DNA from: Psychrobacter cibarius
Lineage (GTDB): Bacteria; Pseudomonadota; Gammaproteobacteria; Pseudomonadales; Moraxellaceae
Assembly: GCF_016107535.1 (NCBI RefSeq)
Contig: NZ_JABASQ010000003.1
Span: 62,001 to 126,000, forward strand
DNA: 64,000 nt
Direction: 5' to 3'
Under the pieces are notes generated by a model. That model saw only the letters and a program-made list of their open reading frames with translations, was not told where the DNA came from and did no database searches. Made by a program: the position numbers and the translations under genes. This document shows positions 45,995 through 55,885 of the stretch, piece after piece (within the stretch, counting starts at the first letter, position 1; each line of letters opens with the position of its first letter).

Positions 45995-47575
45995 ATGAGT
46001 ACAATCCCACTTGCTCTATTGTCAGTCTCTGATAAATCCAATATCGTTGAATTTGCGCAAGGCCTTATTAAGTCAGGCTTTGGCTTACTATCTACTGGCG
46101 GTACTTATCGTTTACTCACAGAAAACAATGTCGCTGTGACCGAAGTATCCGATTACACAGGTTTTCCTGAAATGATGGATGGCCGTGTCAAAACGCTACA
46201 TCCTAAAATTCATGGTGGCATCTTAGGACGCCGTGGTACAGACGATGCCGTCATGAGTGAGCACGCGATTGAGCGTATTGATTTGGTTGTCGTGAATTTA
46301 TATCCGTTTGCTGAAACCATTGCTCGTGCGGATGTCACCATGAACGATGCTATCGAAAACATCGACATCGGTGGTCCTACGATGGTGCGTTCTGCGGCGA
46401 AAAACCACGCTCATGTGGGTATCGTGACTGATCCAGCAGATTATGAGCGCATACTTGCCGCTTTAGGTGATGGCACCGAGCTGACACCTGCTTTGCGCTA
46501 TGACTTGGCAGTGAAGGCTTTTGAGCATACTGCACAGTACGACGGAATGATTGCCAATTTCTTAGGTAGCCGTGTCAATGAAAGCCAGCAACCTGAGAAT
46601 TTTTCACGTACCTTTAATGTGCAGCTCGAAAAAGCACAGGATCTACGATACGGCGAAAACCCACATCAAAACGCCGCTTTTTATACGGAAAACCATCCGC
46701 TAAAAAGCCAACAAGCCTCTATAGCGACTGCTAAGCAACTACAAGGTAAGGCACTGTCTTATAACAATATCGCCGATACTGACGCTGCCCTTGAGTGCGT
46801 CAAAGCCTTTAGTGCACCTGCTTGCGTGATCGTTAAGCATGCCAACCCTTGCGGTGTCGCTGTGGATAACGATCAAGTAACCGCGTATAACACTGCCTTT
46901 AGTACTGACCCTGAGTCTTCTTTTGGCGGCATCATTGCTTTTAACCGCCCATTGACGTTGGCAGCTGCTAAAGCCATTATCGACAACCAGTTTGTAGAGG
47001 TTATTATTGCACCAAGCATCGAAGATGGTGTACTTGAAGCGACAGCTGCTAAGAAAAATGTCCGTGTATTGGTGTGCGGCGAACTGCCAGCGCCAGATCA
47101 ACGCGATAGTCAGCTTGACTACAAGCGCGTCAACGGTGGCCTGCTAGTACAAGAGCAAGATCTCGGTTTGATTACAGCCAATGACTTAAAGATTGTCACT
47201 GATGTACAACCAACAGAAGCGCAAATCGCCGATCTATTATTCAGCTGGAATGTGGCAAAATACGTCAAATCTAATGCGATTGTTTATGCCAAAGGTCAGC
47301 GTACTATCGGTGTTGGTGCTGGTCAGATGAGCCGTGTCAACTCAGCGCGTATCGCTGCTATCAAAGCTGAGCACGCTGGATTGGCTACTGAAGGTGCTGT
47401 TATGGCATCAGATGCCTTCTTCCCTTTCCGTGATGGCATCGATAACGCTGCCCAAGTCGGTATTACTGCTATTATCCAGCCAGGTGGGTCTATGCGTGAT
47501 GATGAAACCATTGCTGCGGCAAATGAGCATGGCATCGCGATGGTATTCACTGGTATGCGTCATTTCCGCCATTAA
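45995..47575 (+). CDS. purH: Bifunctional AICAR transformylase / IMP cyclohydrolase
   Basis: 526 residues from the ATG at 45995 ([16 protein letters not shown]). An upstream in-frame start at 45938 would run through the terminator hairpin and is rejected. The MGS-like IMP cyclohydrolase domain (1 to about 195) has [32 protein letters not shown] and [17 protein letters not shown]. The AICARFT domain has [41 protein letters not shown] and [18 protein letters not shown]. It catalyses the last two steps of IMP synthesis in the cytoplasm. Confidence 0.97.
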   Translation: MSTIPLALLSVSDKSNIVEFAQGLIKSGFGLLSTGGTYRLLTENNVAVTEVSDYTGFPEMMDGRVKTLHPKIHGGILGRRGTDDAVMSEHAIERIDLVVVNLYPFAETIARADVTMNDAIENIDIGGPTMVRSAAKNHAHVGIVTDPADYERILAALGDGTELTPALRYDLAVKAFEHTAQYDGMIANFLGSRVNESQQPENFSRTFNVQLEKAQDLRYGENPHQNAAFYTENHPLKSQQASIATAKQLQGKALSYNNIADTDAALECVKAFSAPACVIVKHANPCGVAVDNDQVTAYNTAFSTDPESSFGGIIAFNRPLTLAAAKAIIDNQFVEVIIAPSIEDGVLEATAAKKNVRVLVCGELPAPDQRDSQLDYKRVNGGLLVQEQDLGLITANDLKIVTDVQPTEAQIADLLFSWNVAKYVKSNAIVYAKGQRTIGVGAGQMSRVNSARIAAIKAEHAGLATEGAVMASDAFFPFRDGIDNAAQVGITAIIQPGGSMRDDETIAAANEHGIAMVFTGMRHFRH

Positions 47576-47671
47576 ATTGTTCCGTATCACTTTGAATAGT
47601 AGCATTAATAGCAGTATTGAATTTTATATCGCCATTAATGCTAAATCTTTATGATAAAAGTAATACTCATT

Positions 47672-47701
47672 AAAAAAGCCACTGTAGACAGTGGCTTTTT
47701 T
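47672..47701. terminator. Bidirectional terminator between purH and ppiD
   Basis: A 13-bp perfect stem AAAAAAGCCACTG / CAGTGGCTTTTTT around TAGA. It serves the convergent purH (plus) and ppiD (minus) genes. Confidence 0.93.
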
Positions 47702-47777
47702 ATGCTTCAAACTTGAGAAGATTATTTAGAAAGAATGACTAAGTAAGTATCTCAAGTTTTCCTTAATAGCTTTATTT

Positions 47778-49652
47778 CTAACGCCCTTGCGCGTTTGCTA
47801 TATTGACGTCATTAACTTCAACTTTATATACCAAGCGGAGATAATCCAAGTAATCTTGTAGCTGATCTTGCCCCAAGTTATCACGAATGATGGCAGCTGT
47901 TTGTGCTCTTTGCACATCAGATAATGGCGACTGCTCCTCTGTTTTAATACGATCACCGACCAACAAAGTCGCGCCCATCTCAGTCTCACTGGCAATAGCA
48001 ACGACGCCATTATTAGCTGCTTGCTGACTAAAGGCCAATCCGCGCTCTTTCTCTGTCAATAGAGTGGTTTGGCGATTCACTTCACCTAATGATTGAAAAC
48101 GTACTGGCTGTTTATTGATATCAGCAGGCGTTTTAATACCAGCGGCTAGTTTCTTCGCCTCTTTTAGAGCCAATGCCGTGGCCTTTTCTTGACGTAATAT
48201 CTGAGTGATTTTTGGCGTAGCAGCAGCTAAGCTAAGCGTTTTCGTAGGACGATAGTTGCTTGGTTGCACCCATACCGTCCCGTTACCAACTTCGATACCT
48301 GCGGTTACTGCCTGATCTTGAATGGTAAACTCATCAAAAGCCTGCTTAATCACTGCTGGTTGTGATAACTCCGATTTGTTGTTTTCTTTACGATAATCCT
48401 TGATACGTTTTAGCGTTACGTTCTCTTGCTGAGCGATGTCTTCAATACTGAAGCCATCTGCTGCCAAGTCATTAATCGCTGTCACTTTATCTGCATAGAT
48501 TTCTTGACGCTTATATTCTTTGGCTTTTGCTGTCAGCTCTGCACGCATGCTTTCTAGGCTTGGGATTTTACTACCGTTATCTTCGGTTACGGTAAATATC
48601 TGGTAGCCAAAGCTAGTCTTAATAGGTGCTGTTACATCACCCACACTTAAGCCTTCTAAAGCCTGCTCAACCGCTGCGGCATCATTACCAAACACAGAGG
48701 GATTAAAGGTACCAATATCGCCACCTGTTGCTCCCGATGGATCATCTGACTCGGTTTTAGCCAATGCCGCAAAAGACTCACCTTTATCCAAGCGAGCTTT
48801 GATTTTGGCCGCTCTGGTCTTCGCGTCTTTACCCGTTAATAGGATTTGACTGATCTTACGTTCATCGACGACCGCTAGCCCTTGCTTATAAGCTTCATAT
48901 TGCTGCTGCAAATCCTCTTCCGTAACTTCATTCACTTGAATGGTTTTAGGACTTAATTGCAAATATGCCAAATCTACCATCGCCGCACTTTTTAGCGTGT
49001 CTTTATTGGCATCATAATAGGCTTGTATATCGCCTTTGCTTAACTTGACCTGATCTGCATAATCTTGCCAATTAAATCGATGCAGCCAGATATTGCGCGA
49101 CTCAAGTTGTAAGTCAATCAATTGACTGACCGCTTGCATAGGATATACTGCCGTGCCAACAATACTGGCATTGAGTTGGTCGAGGCTTAACTGGTTACGA
49201 AACTCAGCAAATAGCTGATCTTTAGTCATGCCGCGCTGGCGCAAGAAGTTTGAGAATTGGTCGTTAGAAAAATTGCCTTCTGCGTCCTTAAAAATTTCTT
49301 CTTCACGCAACAAACGATTAATCGTGTCATCAGAGACTGTCATACCAAGCTTGCCCGCTTGCTGCTCCAATAGCGTACGATCAATGAGACCTTTGAGCAC
49401 CTGCTCGTGCAACACATCTTCATTTAATAGACTGGCATCATCAACTTGTTCTAGTATTTCAGTACGACGGTTATTTACGGCAGTCTGATACTCGGACAAC
49501 CCTACGCTTGCTTCACCCACCTGAGCGACTTGGTTGGGATCGACCCCGCCTCCAAAATAGCTTTCGACACCCAATAGAGCGAGCGGCGATAGGCATAAAA
49601 TCAATAAAATGCGACCTGGCCAGCTTTTTAAGAAATCGCGCAATTTATCCAT
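47778..49652 (-). CDS. ppiD: Periplasmic chaperone PpiD (SurA_N / parvulin)
   Basis: 624 residues. A short cytoplasmic N-terminus is followed by a membrane anchor (about 12-30, SWPGRILLILCLSPLALLGVES), a SurA_N_3-type chaperone region (about 35-190, with LLNEDVLHEQVLKGLIDRTLLEQQAGKLGMTVSD) and a central parvulin domain (about 255-360: ISQILLTGKDAKTRAAKIKARLDKGESFAALA...DDPSGATGGDIGTF). A second degenerate PPIase-like C-terminal half follows. It helps outer-membrane proteins fold as they leave SecYEG. It sits next to hupB, the same order as hupB-ppiD in E. coli. Confidence 0.93.
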   Translation of the reverse strand: MDKLRDFLKSWPGRILLILCLSPLALLGVESYFGGGVDPNQVAQVGEASVGLSEYQTAVNNRRTEILEQVDDASLLNEDVLHEQVLKGLIDRTLLEQQAGKLGMTVSDDTINRLLREEEIFKDAEGNFSNDQFSNFLRQRGMTKDQLFAEFRNQLSLDQLNASIVGTAVYPMQAVSQLIDLQLESRNIWLHRFNWQDYADQVKLSKGDIQAYYDANKDTLKSAAMVDLAYLQLSPKTIQVNEVTEEDLQQQYEAYKQGLAVVDERKISQILLTGKDAKTRAAKIKARLDKGESFAALAKTESDDPSGATGGDIGTFNPSVFGNDAAAVEQALEGLSVGDVTAPIKTSFGYQIFTVTEDNGSKIPSLESMRAELTAKAKEYKRQEIYADKVTAINDLAADGFSIEDIAQQENVTLKRIKDYRKENNKSELSQPAVIKQAFDEFTIQDQAVTAGIEVGNGTVWVQPSNYRPTKTLSLAAATPKITQILRQEKATALALKEAKKLAAGIKTPADINKQPVRFQSLGEVNRQTTLLTEKERGLAFSQQAANNGVVAIASETEMGATLLVGDRIKTEEQSPLSDVQRAQTAAIIRDNLGQDQLQDYLDYLRLVYKVEVNDVNIANAQGR

Positions 49653-50035
49653 AGTTATCTCTGCTTTATAAACCTATATTGATGAAAAACCATTGTAATA
49701 TTACTATTAATATCAATGCTATCTAAGCAGGCAATGGTAAGAATAAGAACGTGTGAATTTGATATAGAACAACAAGACTGAGTAAAACGGCCTTATTTAA
49801 ACAACGCATCTATCGCGCGCCCTATGATACGTGATTTTTGATGCAGACTCAAAATATTCACGTGGTATGATACAAACTATAGCGATAAAAAAAGCACCTA
49901 ATATCTAGGTGCTTTTTTATGATTCATATTATGACTTTTCAGCCATGCTATAAACCATATAGTGCTTTACTAAGTAAATGCTGTGTTGATTCGTATATCA
50001 CGTCGTTATACAGCATCCATTTTTAATAAAACGGC
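49653..50035. other. 383-bp gap between ppiD and hupB
   Basis: It contains the hupB terminator (49888-49918), and the ppiD promoter must lie between 49653 and 49880. Nothing else is recognised. Confidence 0.5.
49888..49918 (-). terminator. Terminator of hupB (minus strand)
   Basis: A 13-bp stem, AAAAAAGCACCTA with TAGGTGCTTTTTT, loop of five. The flanking A and T runs make it work in both directions. Confidence 0.92.
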
Positions 50036-50308
50036 TTAGTTTAAACGCTCTTTTAAGTTTTTACCCGCTTTAAAGCTTGGTACTTTACTTGCTGGAATGC
50101 TAAGCTCTTCACCCGTCTTAGGGTTACGGCCAGTACGTGCTTTACGGTCTTTTACGCTGAAAGTACCAAAACCAACCAATGAGATGCTATCGCCAGCTTC
50201 TAGCGCTTCACCAACACTTTCCATAACAGCATTCAATGCATCGCCAGCTTGGGTTTTGTTTAGGCCACTTTTGTCTGCGATGCTATCAATTAATTCTGAC
50301 TTATTCAT
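50036..50308 (-). CDS. hupB: DNA-binding protein HU
   Basis: 90 residues, the normal length. [20 protein letters not shown] opens the helical dimerisation region. The beta-arm signature [42 protein letters not shown] is complete, including the intercalating Pro in RNPKTG. It is a nucleoid protein that bends DNA. It is closest in arrangement to HU-beta because ppiD follows. Confidence 0.96.
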   Translation of the reverse strand: MNKSELIDSIADKSGLNKTQAGDALNAVMESVGEALEAGDSISLVGFGTFSVKDRKARTGRNPKTGEELSIPASKVPSFKAGKNLKERLN

Positions 50309-50827
50309 AAAATTTCCTTCAAGTTTAAGGGGGATAATAAACGCTCACGCCAAGCATTGTAACGCTCTCATAGCATTTAAGCAATAAAAACTGCCTGACT
50401 GGCGTATCAACAGGTTTCGCTTTGTTATCGTCTTTATATCAAGGCAGCATAAGGAGCGCAAGCGATTTTACATATTTTTGCCTACTGTACTACGTATTTG
50501 ACACTCAATGTTACGCAAAACTTCTGCAACTGTCATAACTGCTAGTAACCTTGGCTTTTCGTAACTTCGACTTAGCGAGTCAACCTCTATACTGCCTTAT
50601 CGTTCAAAGAGATGTCATCTCATACTGAGGCATCGCCAGTCATAAATATCTGTGTCCTTGTTGATTACCAAATTGTAAAGTAATAATTTCCCAACTGACA
50701 GAAACTAGCGTTACTTTTTATTATAAAGGCGTTACTATAAGCAAAATATCACTGCACCTTTTGGGTCAATTTTGACTCTTGTTTGTCTTTTGCCTCTAAT
50801 TTGCCAAATATAAAACGGATTATTTAC
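50309..50827. other. 519-bp divergent gap between hupB and the UbiJ-like gene
   Basis: Promoters of both genes should be here. I find no small gene, RNA or repeat I can support. Confidence 0.45.
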
Positions 50828-51472
50828 ATGAAGCGTTCTACGTTGTCTCACTCTTTTCTTAATATCATTCTGGTGTTCATCGAGTCGGCGCTGACACTAT
50901 TGTTACGTTTAGATCCCGAACTACGTAAAGCTGCTTACCCACTTGCCAAGCAAGGTACTGTCGTGGCGCTACGCTTGTATCTACCGCATGTTGAGGTGTT
51001 TGCCACGTTTAGCACCAAAGGCGTATTATTAGACGCAGAGTTACCTATTGACCGCAGCGAACCTGACGTCATCATTAATGCTTATAGCATCCAAGTGATC
51101 AATGCGATCACCACCCATGACAGCGAAACCACCGAAAAACTACAAATGCGCGGCGAGTCTGTTCAAGTACAGTTGGTCAAGCAGTTTATTATGCAACTCG
51201 GTCTTGGCAGCTTAATTCAAGGTCTTATTAAAAAGATAAAAGGTGGCAAAGGTAAGACCAAGCCTACTGAAGCTGAAATGGCTGACAAAAAAGACAGCTA
51301 TAAATTACGCATCAAAGAGCAACAAACCCAAATAAACACTTTAACTATTAAAAACCGTGAGCTTGAAATCACGGTTAAAGAGTTACAGAGCAAACAGAAA
51401 ACCCTGATAATCGTCACCGTGGCTGCTCTCGTCATTATGATCGCAGCTATTATCGCGCTATTAATGAATTAA
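50828..51472 (+). CDS. UbiJ/SCP2-like protein with C-terminal membrane anchor
   Basis: 214 residues from the ATG at 50828. The N-terminal half (about 10-125) resembles the SCP2 lipid-binding fold as in UbiJ: LRLDPELRKAAYPLAKQGTVVALRL, VFATFSTKGVLLDAELPID and LQMRGESVQVQLVKQFIMQLGL. A basic segment follows (KKIKGGKGKTK), then a coiled coil (about 155-190: LRIKEQQTQINTLTIKNRELEITVKELQ) and a final hydrophobic helix (LIIVTVAALVIMIAAIIALLM). UbiJ binds ubiquinone intermediates in the UbiIEFGHJK complex, but no ubi genes are adjacent here. The tail-anchored layout is unlike soluble UbiJ. Confidence 0.5.
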   Translation: MKRSTLSHSFLNIILVFIESALTLLLRLDPELRKAAYPLAKQGTVVALRLYLPHVEVFATFSTKGVLLDAELPIDRSEPDVIINAYSIQVINAITTHDSETTEKLQMRGESVQVQLVKQFIMQLGLGSLIQGLIKKIKGGKGKTKPTEAEMADKKDSYKLRIKEQQTQINTLTIKNRELEITVKELQSKQKTLIIVTVAALVIMIAAIIALLMN

Positions 51473-51558
51473 TGTCGCCAACGACGACTTACCAATGACA
51501 GCTTACCAATAACAAGCTACTTACTTTACCAAACGCGTTTGATGCCGATTAAGGCATA

Positions 51559-51586
51559 TTAAGCGCTTAATATACTAAGCGCTTAG
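51559..51586. repeat. Paired 12-bp palindromes, possible hairpin
   Basis: TTAAGCGCTTAA (51559-51570) and CTAAGCGCTTAG (51575-51586) are each perfect palindromes and can also pair with each other as a 9-10-bp hairpin around ATATAC. No T tract follows. Confidence 0.7.
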
Positions 51587-51793
51587 ATGACTGGGGCGTA
51601 TTGAACATTCAGCACGCCCTAATATAATTGATAGAAGTTAAAAAAACGTAAGACGCAAACCTTAAGACTGTATTTTAGTATTTCAAAAATGCTAGGAATC
51701 AGTGTTCTCAATCTTATAGCCCCTCCTTTTAATACCATTGTTTTTATCAATCATAGTGATAAGCTCGATTAACCATTCAACCACACTTTAATC

Positions 51794-51823
51794 TTGACTA
51801 AATTACTCAGGATTAAGTATAAT
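51794..51823 (+). promoter_or_regulatory. isc operon promoter with overlapping IscR type 1-like site
   Basis: TTGACT (-35, 51794-51799) and TATAAT (-10, 51818-51823) are spaced by 18 bp. The bases TTGACTAAATTACTCAGG (51794-51811) fit the published type 1 IscR consensus core YYGACTRwwwYAGTCRRS at every position but one. [2Fe-2S]-IscR bound here would cover the -35 and repress, giving the autoregulation known for E. coli isc. Confidence 0.75.
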
Positions 51824-51999
51824 TGGCTTAATCGTTGCACACATCGGGTTCATCATCTGCTGTTTAATAACGATAAGACACAACTTAGCGGTTATGTGAT
51901 TTCATCAGTAGCTTTCATATTGCGCTACAAGCTGCCACCACTATCATTTTGCTAAGGTCGTTGTTAAATAAAAATGACTTAAAAGTTTGGAGATAACAC

Positions 52000-52509
52000 A
52001 TGCGTTTGACTACTCGAGGCAGATATGCCGTTACTGCGTTGCTAGATTTGGCACTACAAACCAGCCAACAAGACACTGCAGTCTCCTTATCTGATATCGC
52101 CAAGCGGCAATCGATTTCTATCTCTTACCTTGAACAACTGTTTTCCAAACTTCGTAAACGTGGTCTGGTCACTAGCATCCGAGGTGCAGCAGGCGGCTAT
52201 CATCTAGCCAAACCATTGCATGAAATAGATGTCATGAGCATCATATCTGCCGTTGACGAGTCGGTTAATGCGATGCAGTGTGAAGGACGTGGCGACTGTC
52301 AAGGTGGTACAATGTGCTTAACCCATGATTTATGGTGTGCACTGTCCAATCATATCGAACAGTACTTGAAAAATATAACATTAGCGCAATTATTAGACAT
52401 GGAAAATGTGCAGTCAGTGTCAGAGCGCCAGCACAGCTCTACCAAAGAGATTTCCATAAAAGATATCAACACTATTACCCTATCGAACAGCGAGGCAAAC
52501 CCAGCATGA
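52000..52509 (+). CDS. iscR: Fe-S cluster regulator IscR (Rrf2 family)
   Basis: 169 residues. The winged helix includes [39 protein letters not shown] and [12 protein letters not shown]. The cluster ligands are all present: Cys94, Cys100, Cys106 ([13 protein letters not shown]) and His109 (LTHDLW). An ATG at 52000 with GGAGATAAC upstream sets the start. It senses Fe-S status and represses the isc operon when it holds a [2Fe-2S] cluster. The last four bases overlap the iscS start (ATGA), so the two are translationally coupled. Confidence 0.96.
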   Translation: MRLTTRGRYAVTALLDLALQTSQQDTAVSLSDIAKRQSISISYLEQLFSKLRKRGLVTSIRGAAGGYHLAKPLHEIDVMSIISAVDESVNAMQCEGRGDCQGGTMCLTHDLWCALSNHIEQYLKNITLAQLLDMENVQSVSERQHSSTKEISIKDINTITLSNSEANPA

Positions 52510-53732
52510 GCCAACATAACAACCTTATATACTTAGATTATGCCGCCACCACACCAGTTGCAAAATCAGTAGCTGCTAAGATGAGTGAGTATCTGACAGT
52601 AGATGGCATCTTTGGTAACCCAGCCTCGCGCTCGCATGGCTATGGCTGGCAAGCAGAAGAAGCGGTAGAAACAGCGCGTCAACAAGTAGCTGAAGTCATT
52701 AATGCTGATCCACGCGAAATCGTCTTTACCTCTGGTGCAACAGAATCAGACAACCTAGCGATTAAAGGTGCAGCGCATTTTTATCAGTCTCGTGGTAAGC
52801 ACATCATTACCAGCAAAATCGAACATAAAGCGGTCTTAGATACGTGCCGTGAGCTTGAGCAAGAAGGTTTTGAGATTACTTATCTTGAGCCACAGCCAAG
52901 CACTGGGCTAATCTTACCAGAGCAAGTTAAAGAAGCATTACGTGACGATACTATCTTAGTATCACTCATGATGGTAAATAATGAGCTTGGTACGATTACT
53001 GATGTCGCTGCCATTGGTGAAATCACTCGTGAAGCGGGTGTGGTCTTCCACGTCGATGGCGCACAATCTGTTGGTAAAGTATTGATTGACCTTGAAACCA
53101 CGAAGATCGATTTGATGAGCTTCTCAGGTCACAAAGCCTACGGTCCTAAAGGTATTGGCGCATTATTTGTTCGCCGTAAGCCACGTATCCGCTTGAAAGC
53201 AGAGCAGCATGGCGGTGGTCATGAGCGCGGTATGCGTTCAGGTACATTACCGACGCATCAAATCGTTGGTCTTGGAGCAGCATTTGCTTTAGCCAATGAG
53301 CGTTATGAAGAAGACCATGCACATGCAGCCAAGCTACGCCAAAAACTGTGGGACGGTCTACAAGATATCGAAGAGATTTACCTAAACGGTGATCTTGAAA
53401 ACAGTGTACCTAATATCGTAAACATCAGCTTTAACTTCGTTGAGGGCGAGTCTCTCATGATGTCACTCAAAGACTTAGCCGTATCATCAGGCTCAGCCTG
53501 TACCTCAGCGACGCTTGAGCCATCATATGTATTACGCGCTATTGGTCGCCCAGATGAATTAGCACATAGCTCAATTCGTTTCAGCTTCGGTCGTTATACC
53601 ACAGAAGAAGATATCGATACTGTCATCAAACAAATGCATGAAGCGGTCGATAAATTACGTGCCTTATCACCACTTTGGGATATGTACCAAGAAGGTGTTG
53701 ATTTAGATTCAGTCGAATGGGCTGAGCACTAA
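52506..53732 (+). CDS. iscS: Cysteine desulfurase IscS
   Basis: 408 residues from the ATG at 52506, which overlaps the iscR stop. Lys210 in [11 protein letters not shown] binds PLP, and Cys332 in [20 protein letters not shown] is the persulfide-carrying residue; both are offset by four from E. coli numbering. Other landmarks are [25 protein letters not shown] and [11 protein letters not shown]. It mobilises sulfur from cysteine for Fe-S clusters, tRNA thiolation and, via FdhD, molybdoenzymes. The extra N-terminal frame before the ATG lies inside iscR and is rejected. Confidence 0.97.
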   Translation: MSQHNNLIYLDYAATTPVAKSVAAKMSEYLTVDGIFGNPASRSHGYGWQAEEAVETARQQVAEVINADPREIVFTSGATESDNLAIKGAAHFYQSRGKHIITSKIEHKAVLDTCRELEQEGFEITYLEPQPSTGLILPEQVKEALRDDTILVSLMMVNNELGTITDVAAIGEITREAGVVFHVDGAQSVGKVLIDLETTKIDLMSFSGHKAYGPKGIGALFVRRKPRIRLKAEQHGGGHERGMRSGTLPTHQIVGLGAAFALANERYEEDHAHAAKLRQKLWDGLQDIEEIYLNGDLENSVPNIVNISFNFVEGESLMMSLKDLAVSSGSACTSATLEPSYVLRAIGRPDELAHSSIRFSFGRYTTEEDIDTVIKQMHEAVDKLRALSPLWDMYQEGVDLDSVEWAEH

Positions 53733-53802
53733 AATTACCGAAAGCAACGACATAGTTATCAAATAGAACCATTAAACGATTGATCAGACACTTATAAATC
53801 CA

Positions 53803-53833
53803 GTTTTTATAAATACCGTTTTTATAAATACCG
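53803..53833. repeat. Short tandem repeat between iscS and iscU
   Basis: A 15-bp unit (about GTTTTTATAAATACC) occurs twice in a row, with a degenerate third copy (GTTTCTATTAAC). AT-rich, possibly slippage-derived. Confidence 0.55.
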
Positions 53834-53930
53834 TTTCTATTAACTAAATGTTTGACCCCAATTATCGATGAGTAGTTAGACATTTAAAGTCAGTAATTGA
53901 CTACTCATCATCTAACTAGGAGAAAACCCC

Positions 53931-54341
53931 ATGGCCTATAGTGACCAAGTTATTGATCATTACGAAAATCCACGCAACGTCGGCAATCTTGATAAAAATG
54001 CCAAAAATGTTGGTACTGGTATGGTTGGTGCCCCAGCTTGTGGCGATGTAATGCGCCTACAAATTCAAGTTGATGATAATGGCATCATTGAAGATGCACG
54101 CTTTAAAACTTATGGCTGTGGTTCAGCAATCGCCTCAAGCTCGCTCGTGACTGAGTGGCTAAAAGGCAAGAGCTTGGATCAAGCGGGCGAAATCAAAAAC
54201 AACGATATCGCGAAAGAGTTGGCCTTACCACCAGTAAAAGTGCATTGCTCTGTACTTGCTGAAGACGCCATTAAAGCCGCTATTAGCGACTATAAAGGCA
54301 AGCACAGCGCAGCAGTAGAGACAGAAGAAGCGGCTAGCTAA
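53931..54341 (+). CDS. iscU: Fe-S scaffold protein IscU
   Basis: 136 residues. Three cluster cysteines lie in GAPACGDVM, TYGCGSAIASSS and VHCSVLAEDA, and the LPPVK motif recognised by HscA is intact (LALPPVKVHC). It starts with MAYSDQVIDHYENPRNVG after AGGAG. Fe-S clusters are built on it with sulfur from IscS and passed on by HscA/HscB. A C-terminal acidic tail (VETEEAAS) is slightly longer than in E. coli. A hairpin with T tail follows about 90 bp downstream. Confidence 0.97.
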   Translation: MAYSDQVIDHYENPRNVGNLDKNAKNVGTGMVGAPACGDVMRLQIQVDDNGIIEDARFKTYGCGSAIASSSLVTEWLKGKSLDQAGEIKNNDIAKELALPPVKVHCSVLAEDAIKAAISDYKGKHSAAVETEEAAS

Positions 54342-54429
54342 ACCTATTAGCGTAAGTATTGTACTTCTAAGTACACGGTCTTAATGGCCGTACTTTAGTA
54401 GTCGATGTATTGAACAGCTACTAACGCTA

Positions 54430-54470
54430 AAAAGGTGACAATAACGCTAATGTAATTGTCACCTTTTATT
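54430..54470 (+). terminator. Terminator or attenuator inside the isc cluster
   Basis: AAAAGGTGACAAT (54430-54442) pairs perfectly with ATTGTCACCTTTT (54455-54467), then ATTTT. It lies between iscU and iscA, so it would lower or split expression of the distal iscA-hscBA-fdx genes. Confidence 0.75.
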
Positions 54471-54589
54471 TTCTAGTGATTCTTAACTGGTCGTTATTAA
54501 GATTTTTTTGGCAAGTGCGCTATTTTCATTGCCAGTTTATACAGATTTTTTTGATTGATATTTATCATTGATAGTCAATGGGAGTTGGC

Positions 54590-54910
54590 ATGATTGAAAT
54601 GACAGAACGCGCCGCTCAGCATGTTCGAGACTTTTTGGACAATCGCGGCAAAGGTGAAGGTATTCGAGTGGGTATCCGTACCGCGGGTTGCTCAGGCTTA
54701 GCTTACGTTTTAGAGTTTGTAGATACCCCTGATGAAAATGACACGCGTTACGAAAGCCGCGGCGTTAACATCTTTATTGATCCTAAAAGTTTGGTCTATT
54801 TAGATGGTTTGTTGATGGACTACGAAAAAGAAGGTCTTAACGAAGGCTTTAAGTTCACCAATCCTAATCAAAAAGGCGAATGTGGTTGCGGCGAGTCTTT
54901 TACCGTTTAA
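54590..54910 (+). CDS. iscA: A-type Fe-S carrier IscA
   Basis: 106 residues from the ATG at 54590, selected because GGGAG lies 5-7 bases before it; this length matches E. coli IscA (107). The three conserved cysteines are in [14 protein letters not shown] and GECGCGESF. It also has [14 protein letters not shown] and [13 protein letters not shown], typical of IscA rather than ErpA. It carries clusters or iron from IscU to targets. The gene is separated from iscU by a 250-bp spacer with a terminator-like hairpin. Confidence 0.94.
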   Translation: MIEMTERAAQHVRDFLDNRGKGEGIRVGIRTAGCSGLAYVLEFVDTPDENDTRYESRGVNIFIDPKSLVYLDGLLMDYEKEGLNEGFKFTNPNQKGECGCGESFTV

Positions 54911-55029
54911 TGGTTCAAAGGTTAAAAAACCCTTGAGTTTAGAGTTTCCTGATTCTATATTCAAGCCATAATAAATATGTTCTCAGCTAAAGAAAACTTT
55001 CAAAATAAATAACAAGCAAGGCGTATGAT

Positions 55030-55611
55030 ATGACAGACATTACTGCAGAAGCCCAGTTTGATAACTTCTTTGCCCTATTTGAGCAGCCTGTACAGTTTGA
55101 AGTCAATCAAGAGAGTCTCGATCAGCATCTACGTCTGCTACAAAAACGTTATCATCCTGATAATGTCAACAAGAATCTAGCCAATACTACGCAAGCGCAA
55201 CAGCAGTCTGAGCAGGCCTCAGCGTTAATCAACCAAGCCTACCAAGCGCTAAGTGCGCCTGATAGTCGTGCTAGCTATCTACTAGACATGGCAGATCAAG
55301 CACAGAATCTAGAGCATTCAATTGCAGACTTGGACTTTTTAGAAGATGCGATGCAGATGCGCATGGATTTAGATGACGCTATCGAGGGTAAGGATCGTGC
55401 GACATTGCAACAACTACACCCTCAAATCACCGAACGACTGGCAAAACAGTCTAAGCGTTTTAATGATGCTTACCAAAACCAAGATTGGCAAACGGCGATT
55501 GATGCGACACAAAAACTGAAATTCTTAGTCAAATTAAATGCTGACGTCACTACTGGTATCGATGAGTTAGCAACTGCTGAGCATTCAGATGATGATGATT
55601 TATACGTCTAA
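55030..55611 (+). CDS. hscB: Fe-S co-chaperone HscB (J-domain)
   Basis: 193 residues. The N-terminal J-domain has the HPD tripeptide in KRYHPDNVN. The C-terminal helical IscU-binding part follows (LEDAMQMRMDLDDAIE ... LVKLNADV). It stimulates the ATPase of HscA and delivers IscU. It is slightly longer than E. coli HscB (171), with a polar C-terminal tail (ATAEHSDDDDLYV). It precedes hscA by 274 bp. Confidence 0.93.
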   Translation: MTDITAEAQFDNFFALFEQPVQFEVNQESLDQHLRLLQKRYHPDNVNKNLANTTQAQQQSEQASALINQAYQALSAPDSRASYLLDMADQAQNLEHSIADLDFLEDAMQMRMDLDDAIEGKDRATLQQLHPQITERLAKQSKRFNDAYQNQDWQTAIDATQKLKFLVKLNADVTTGIDELATAEHSDDDDLYV

Positions 55612-55885
55612 CTAACTGACGTATAAGCTTGTTAATTTATTTTATATGCCAAATTTATTTATAAATGGTATTAGCTTATAACGCTTATTTGAAAACTATA
55701 TTATAAGCGATGGTTAAAATAGTCACAGCGATGCCGTATAATCCCTTATTTTAAGCACTTTTAATCGCTAAGTATCTTCGTTTTCACGTGCATACAACGC
55801 AGTTAAACTACAATAGTGCGCTTATCATATTTGTTTCATTTCACTTATTCATTTTATCTTTTTCATTTTATCTTTGAGTTATCTT

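Larger units (their letters stand above)
51473..51999. other. 527-bp gap holding paired palindromes and the isc promoter
   Basis: It contains two 12-bp palindromes (51559-51586) near the end of the upstream gene and the iscR promoter with an IscR-type site (51794-51823). The leader from the predicted start (about 51830) to iscR is around 170 nt. Confidence 0.6.

Noticed and set aside
52332..52505. N-terminal extension of iscS
   Set aside because: It lies in another frame of iscR; the ATGA overlap at 52506 is the natural start.
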